A program made the position numbers and the translations under genes. From Candidatus Pelagibacter sp. TMED118 (GTDB taxonomy: Bacteria > Pseudomonadota > Alphaproteobacteria > Pelagibacterales > Pelagibacteraceae): a DNA stretch of 8,428 nucleotides. Within the stretch, counting starts at the first letter, position 1; every line of letters starts with the position of its first letter. Shown here piece after piece: positions 6,513-8,428 of the stretch. The stretch spans positions 81,231-89,658 of the forward strand of contig NHFT02000001.1 of NCBI GenBank assembly GCA_002170205.2. Reading direction: 5' to 3'. Below the pieces are notes generated by a model that worked only from the letters and a program-made list of their open reading frames with translations, searched no databases and was not told the DNA's origin.

Positions 6513-7442
6513 ATGAAAATATTAGGTATAGGAAATGCGATAGTTGATGTGATTTGCAAAGTAGATGATGAGTTTTTAAAAAGAAATGAACTTACAAAAA
6601 GTACTATGAAGTTAATTTTTGAGGAAACTGAGTTTAAAAACTTGTTATCAAATTTAAAAATTGAAAAGACTGTATCTGGCGGATCAGTAGCAAATTCTAT
6701 AGTTGGTTTATCCCAGCTTGGAAACAAGGTCGGATTTATAGGAAAAGTTTCTGACGATGCGCTCGGTAGTAAATATGAGGAGGGGTTAAAAATAGAGGGA
6801 GTTGAATATTTTTACTCTAAAAAAAAGGAGGAATTACCAACAGGAACTTGTCTAATATTAGTAACTCCAGACTCTGAGAGAACTATGTGTACTTTTCTGG
6901 GAACAGCAGGAAAAATTAATGAAAATGATGTTAGCTCTGACGCAATTAAAAATAGTGAAGTTATATTTTTAGAGGGTTACCTTTGGGATGAGGGTGAACC
7001 AAAGAAAGCTTTTGATAAGGCAATTAATAATGCTAACAAGGTTGCTATGTCTTTATCCGATCAATTTTGTGTCGATAGACATAAGCCACATTTTTTTGAA
7101 TTAGTAAAAAACAAACTTGATATAACTTTTGCAAATGAGCAAGAAATTTTATCTTTAACAGACATGAAGGATTTTACTAATGTAATTTCATTTGCAAAAC
7201 AACTTGGTAAAATTATCGTAATAACAAGGGGCGAAAAAGGTGCCATAGCTATAAAAGGTGATGAAGTTGTTGAGTGTGGAATTAAAAAAGGATTAAGTAT
7301 TGTTGATCTTACAGGTGCTGGAGATTTGTTTGCAGCAGGTTTTTTACATGGCTACGTAAACAATTTATCTCTTGTAGAAAGCTTAAATAAAGGTACTGAA
7401 ATGTCCTCAAAAATTATACAACAAATAGGTGCTAGGCTTTAA
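6513..7442 (+). CDS. PfkB/ribokinase-family sugar or nucleoside kinase, probably adenosine kinase-like
   Basis: A complete 309-residue PfkB-family protein. These enzymes use ATP to phosphorylate a sugar or nucleoside hydroxyl. The N-terminal strand GIGNAIVDVICKVDD (5-19) is followed by the SGGSVANSI (55-63) and LGNKVGFIGKVSDDALG (69-85) substrate-lid region. ITRGEKGAIAI (237-247) precedes signature 2, DLTGAGDLFAAGFLHG (265-280), where GAGD forms the anion hole and Asp271 is the expected catalytic base. The layout resembles the alphaproteobacterial adenosine kinase-like subgroup, which would make AMP from adenosine, but substrate cannot be read from motifs alone. Translation starts 1 bp after nth, with a weak AAGAAAG upstream. 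Its last 11 bp overlap the convergent ArfA-like gene. Confidence 0.9.
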   Translation: MKILGIGNAIVDVICKVDDEFLKRNELTKSTMKLIFEETEFKNLLSNLKIEKTVSGGSVANSIVGLSQLGNKVGFIGKVSDDALGSKYEEGLKIEGVEYFYSKKKEELPTGTCLILVTPDSERTMCTFLGTAGKINENDVSSDAIKNSEVIFLEGYLWDEGEPKKAFDKAINNANKVAMSLSDQFCVDRHKPHFFELVKNKLDITFANEQEILSLTDMKDFTNVISFAKQLGKIIVITRGEKGAIAIKGDEVVECGIKKGLSIVDLTGAGDLFAAGFLHGYVNNLSLVESLNKGTEMSSKIIQQIGARL

Positions 7443-7572
7443 TATTAATATTATTTTTTTTTCGTTTAAAGCTGCCTTTTCCTTTTTTTGGTTTTATTAT
7501 CTGTGGTCTAAAATTTTTTAACATTAAGTTTTCAGCTATGAAATTTTTCTTTTTTTTAAATTTTGTAACCAT
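7432..7572 (-). CDS. arfA: Small ArfA-like alternative ribosome-rescue factor
   Basis: A 46-residue very basic protein (ATG at 7572, TAG at 7434-7432). After a lysine-rich N-terminus it reads AENLMLKNFRPQIIKP (13-28), then KKGKGSFKRKK (29-39). This matches the ArfA core, in which an L-x-x-x-x-F-R segment precedes KKGKGSY-x-RK. In E. coli the first part contacts release factor RF2 and the basic tail sits in the empty mRNA channel, allowing release of ribosomes stalled on stop-less messages. E. coli ArfA is 72 residues, so this is a minimal version. A Shine-Dalgarno-like AAGTGAG (7577-7583, minus strand) sits at good distance. The gene begins inside the last 17 bp of the winged-helix regulator, suggesting translational coupling, and ends inside the convergent kinase gene. 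No terminator hairpin with a T-run is seen inside it, unlike the E. coli self-regulating gene. Confidence 0.7.
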   Translation of the reverse strand: MVTKFKKKKNFIAENLMLKNFRPQIIKPKKGKGSFKRKKNNINIKA

Positions 7573-8125
7573 TTTTCTCACTTAAGATAAAATTGTTGTC
7601 ACTAAATTTTTCAAGAATTTTCTTTCTTAATCTATAGATATGCGTCTCAACCGTATGAGTTTCAAGATCAGGGTTATATCCCCAGACTTTTTTTTGAAGA
7701 TCTACCACAGCTTGGTTTTTTTTTGAGTTATATAGCAAAGTTATAATTTCAATTTCTTTCTGGGTTAATTTAAGTTTTAAATTCTTTTTAATTAATTCTC
7801 TAGAATTTAAATCTAAATTATAGTCTTTAATATATTTATTTGATTGAATTTTAAATCTTCCTTTTAAAATAGATAGATTTATTTTTTCTTTTAATTCAAT
7901 TATTTTTATTGGTAATTTTTTGATAATAAGGTGATTAGAAAAATTTATTTTTTCTTTATCTAATTTTGATATAATAACAAAATTATCTTTATTTTTATAA
8001 TTAAACTGATTCAGTTGCTCGAATTTTGATATTTTTATAATTTTATAATTTAAAGTTTCTTGAATTTCGTTTAAAATATCAAATAAAATTTCAAATTTGT
8101 AAATTACAACGATAGGTTTATTCAT
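7556..8125 (-). CDS. Winged-helix (OmpR/PhoB-type) regulator with degenerate receiver domain
   Basis: 189 residues. The C-terminal part (about 105-189) is an OmpR/PhoB-type DNA-binding domain: LTQKEIEIITLLY (120-132), VDLQKKVWGYNPD (141-153), recognition helix THTVETHIYRLRKKI (156-170) and the wing FILSEKNGYKI (179-189). HTVETHIYRLRKKI and VWGYN are typical of an alphaproteobacterial branch. Residues 1-95 have the strand/helix rhythm of a receiver (IVVIY, FVIISK, LPIKIIEL). They lack the acidic pair after strand 1 and the phosphoacceptor Asp after strand 3, so control by a histidine kinase is unlikely. The target is unknown. Only 12 bp separate it from the divergent L,D-transpeptidase, which could be regulated by it. 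The ArfA-like gene overlaps its end. Confidence 0.85.
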   Translation of the reverse strand: MNKPIVVIYKFEILFDILNEIQETLNYKIIKISKFEQLNQFNYKNKDNFVIISKLDKEKINFSNHLIIKKLPIKIIELKEKINLSILKGRFKIQSNKYIKDYNLDLNSRELIKKNLKLKLTQKEIEIITLLYNSKKNQAVVDLQKKVWGYNPDLETHTVETHIYRLRKKILEKFSDNNFILSEKNGYKI

Positions 8126-8137
8126 AATTGTTTGGTC

Positions 8138-8428
8138 ATGATAATAAAATTAAAAAAAAATAATACCCTAATTGTTGGTGATTTTGTCTTTAAATGTGCC
8201 ATCGGGAAGAATGGGTGTAAATATAACAAAATAGAGGGGGATAATTGCACTCCTAAGGGAGAATATAAAATTGGAGGATTATTCTGGAGAAATGACAGAG
8301 TGAAAAAACCAAATACAAAATTGAAGACTACAAAAATAACGAAAAATATGGGTTGGTGCAATGATATTAATAATATTGAGTACAACAAACAAATAAAATT
8401 AAACTCTAAAATAAAATCTGAAAAATTA
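8138..8428 (+). CDS. YkuD-type L,D-transpeptidase family protein, N-terminal part
   Basis: The frame is open from ATG 8138 to the window edge (97 residues), so the C-terminus, including the catalytic His and Cys of the YkuD domain, is outside. Visible family features are FKCAIGKNG (18-26), EGDNCTPKGEYKIGGLFWRNDRV (33-55), where most members have EGDGATPKG, and KNMGWCNDINN (69-79), which matches the MGWCDDP segment of this branch. Such proteins make 3-3 cross-links in peptidoglycan or attach proteins to it. The start shows no signal peptide, as in other small cytosolic-looking members of this branch, so location is unclear. It is transcribed away from the winged-helix regulator with a 12-bp gap, so its promoter must lie within the start of the regulator gene. 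Confidence 0.8.
   Translation, partial: MIIKLKKNNTLIVGDFVFKCAIGKNGCKYNKIEGDNCTPKGEYKIGGLFWRNDRVKKPNTKLKTTKITKNMGWCNDINNIEYNKQIKLNSKIKSEKL

Noticed and set aside
7468..7490. AAAG-CTGC-CTTT inverted repeat followed by T-rich DNA after the kinase gene
   Set aside because: A four-pair, mostly A-T stem is unlikely to terminate transcription, and the stretch is explained as coding sequence of the ArfA-like gene on the other strand.
8122..8388. Minus-strand 88-residue frame
   Set aside because: It lies opposite the L,D-transpeptidase frame, which has recognisable family motifs. The minus-strand product is low-complexity and hydrophobic with no family resemblance.

Overview
The window is A+T-rich bacterial chromosome with short spacers and overlapping gene ends. 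It reads as a streamlined alphaproteobacterium, most likely of the SAR11/Pelagibacterales type. This assignment rests on protein flavour (lysine- and isoleucine-rich versions of alphaproteobacterial families), the close packing, and two RpoH-like promoters of alphaproteobacterial layout. It is an inference from style and family, not from a marker gene. I see no mobile element, CRISPR array, tRNA or rRNA.

Layout. Positions 1-450 (+) hold the C-terminal end of an LpoA-like penicillin-binding-protein activator. It converges on, and overlaps by 17 bp, rdgB (434-1036, -), which cleans non-canonical purine nucleotides from the pool. A 36-bp divergent gap follows, then the heat-shock chaperone block grpE (1073-1699), dnaK (1761-3686) and dnaJ (3714-4841), all +. 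RpoH-like promoters, both with a 17-bp spacer, can be read in front of grpE and in front of dnaK; the grpE transcript would be nearly leaderless. A 170-bp gap with no clear gene (4842-5011) precedes dapB (5012-5791, lysine/peptidoglycan precursor synthesis), nth (5858-6511, base-excision repair) and a PfkB-family kinase (6513-7442, probably adenosine kinase-like).

The right end is on the minus strand and then divergent. A 46-codon gene at 7432-7572 (-) carries the KKGKGS-aromatic-x-RK signature of the ribosome-rescue factor ArfA. It overlaps both the end of the kinase gene and the end of a winged-helix regulator (7556-8125, -) whose receiver-like N-terminus lacks the phosphorylatable aspartate. 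Only 12 bp separate the regulator from a divergent, truncated YkuD-type L,D-transpeptidase (8138-8428, +).

How the genes relate: GrpE, DnaK and DnaJ form one refolding machine. DapB, the L,D-transpeptidase and the LpoA-like protein all bear on the cell wall. RdgB and Nth protect nucleotide pools and DNA. Most of the window is ordinary housekeeping. The observations that deserve a second look are the tiny ArfA-like gene, the paired RpoH promoters with a near-leaderless grpE, the unusual cysteine spacing in Nth, and the unexplained gap upstream of dapB.
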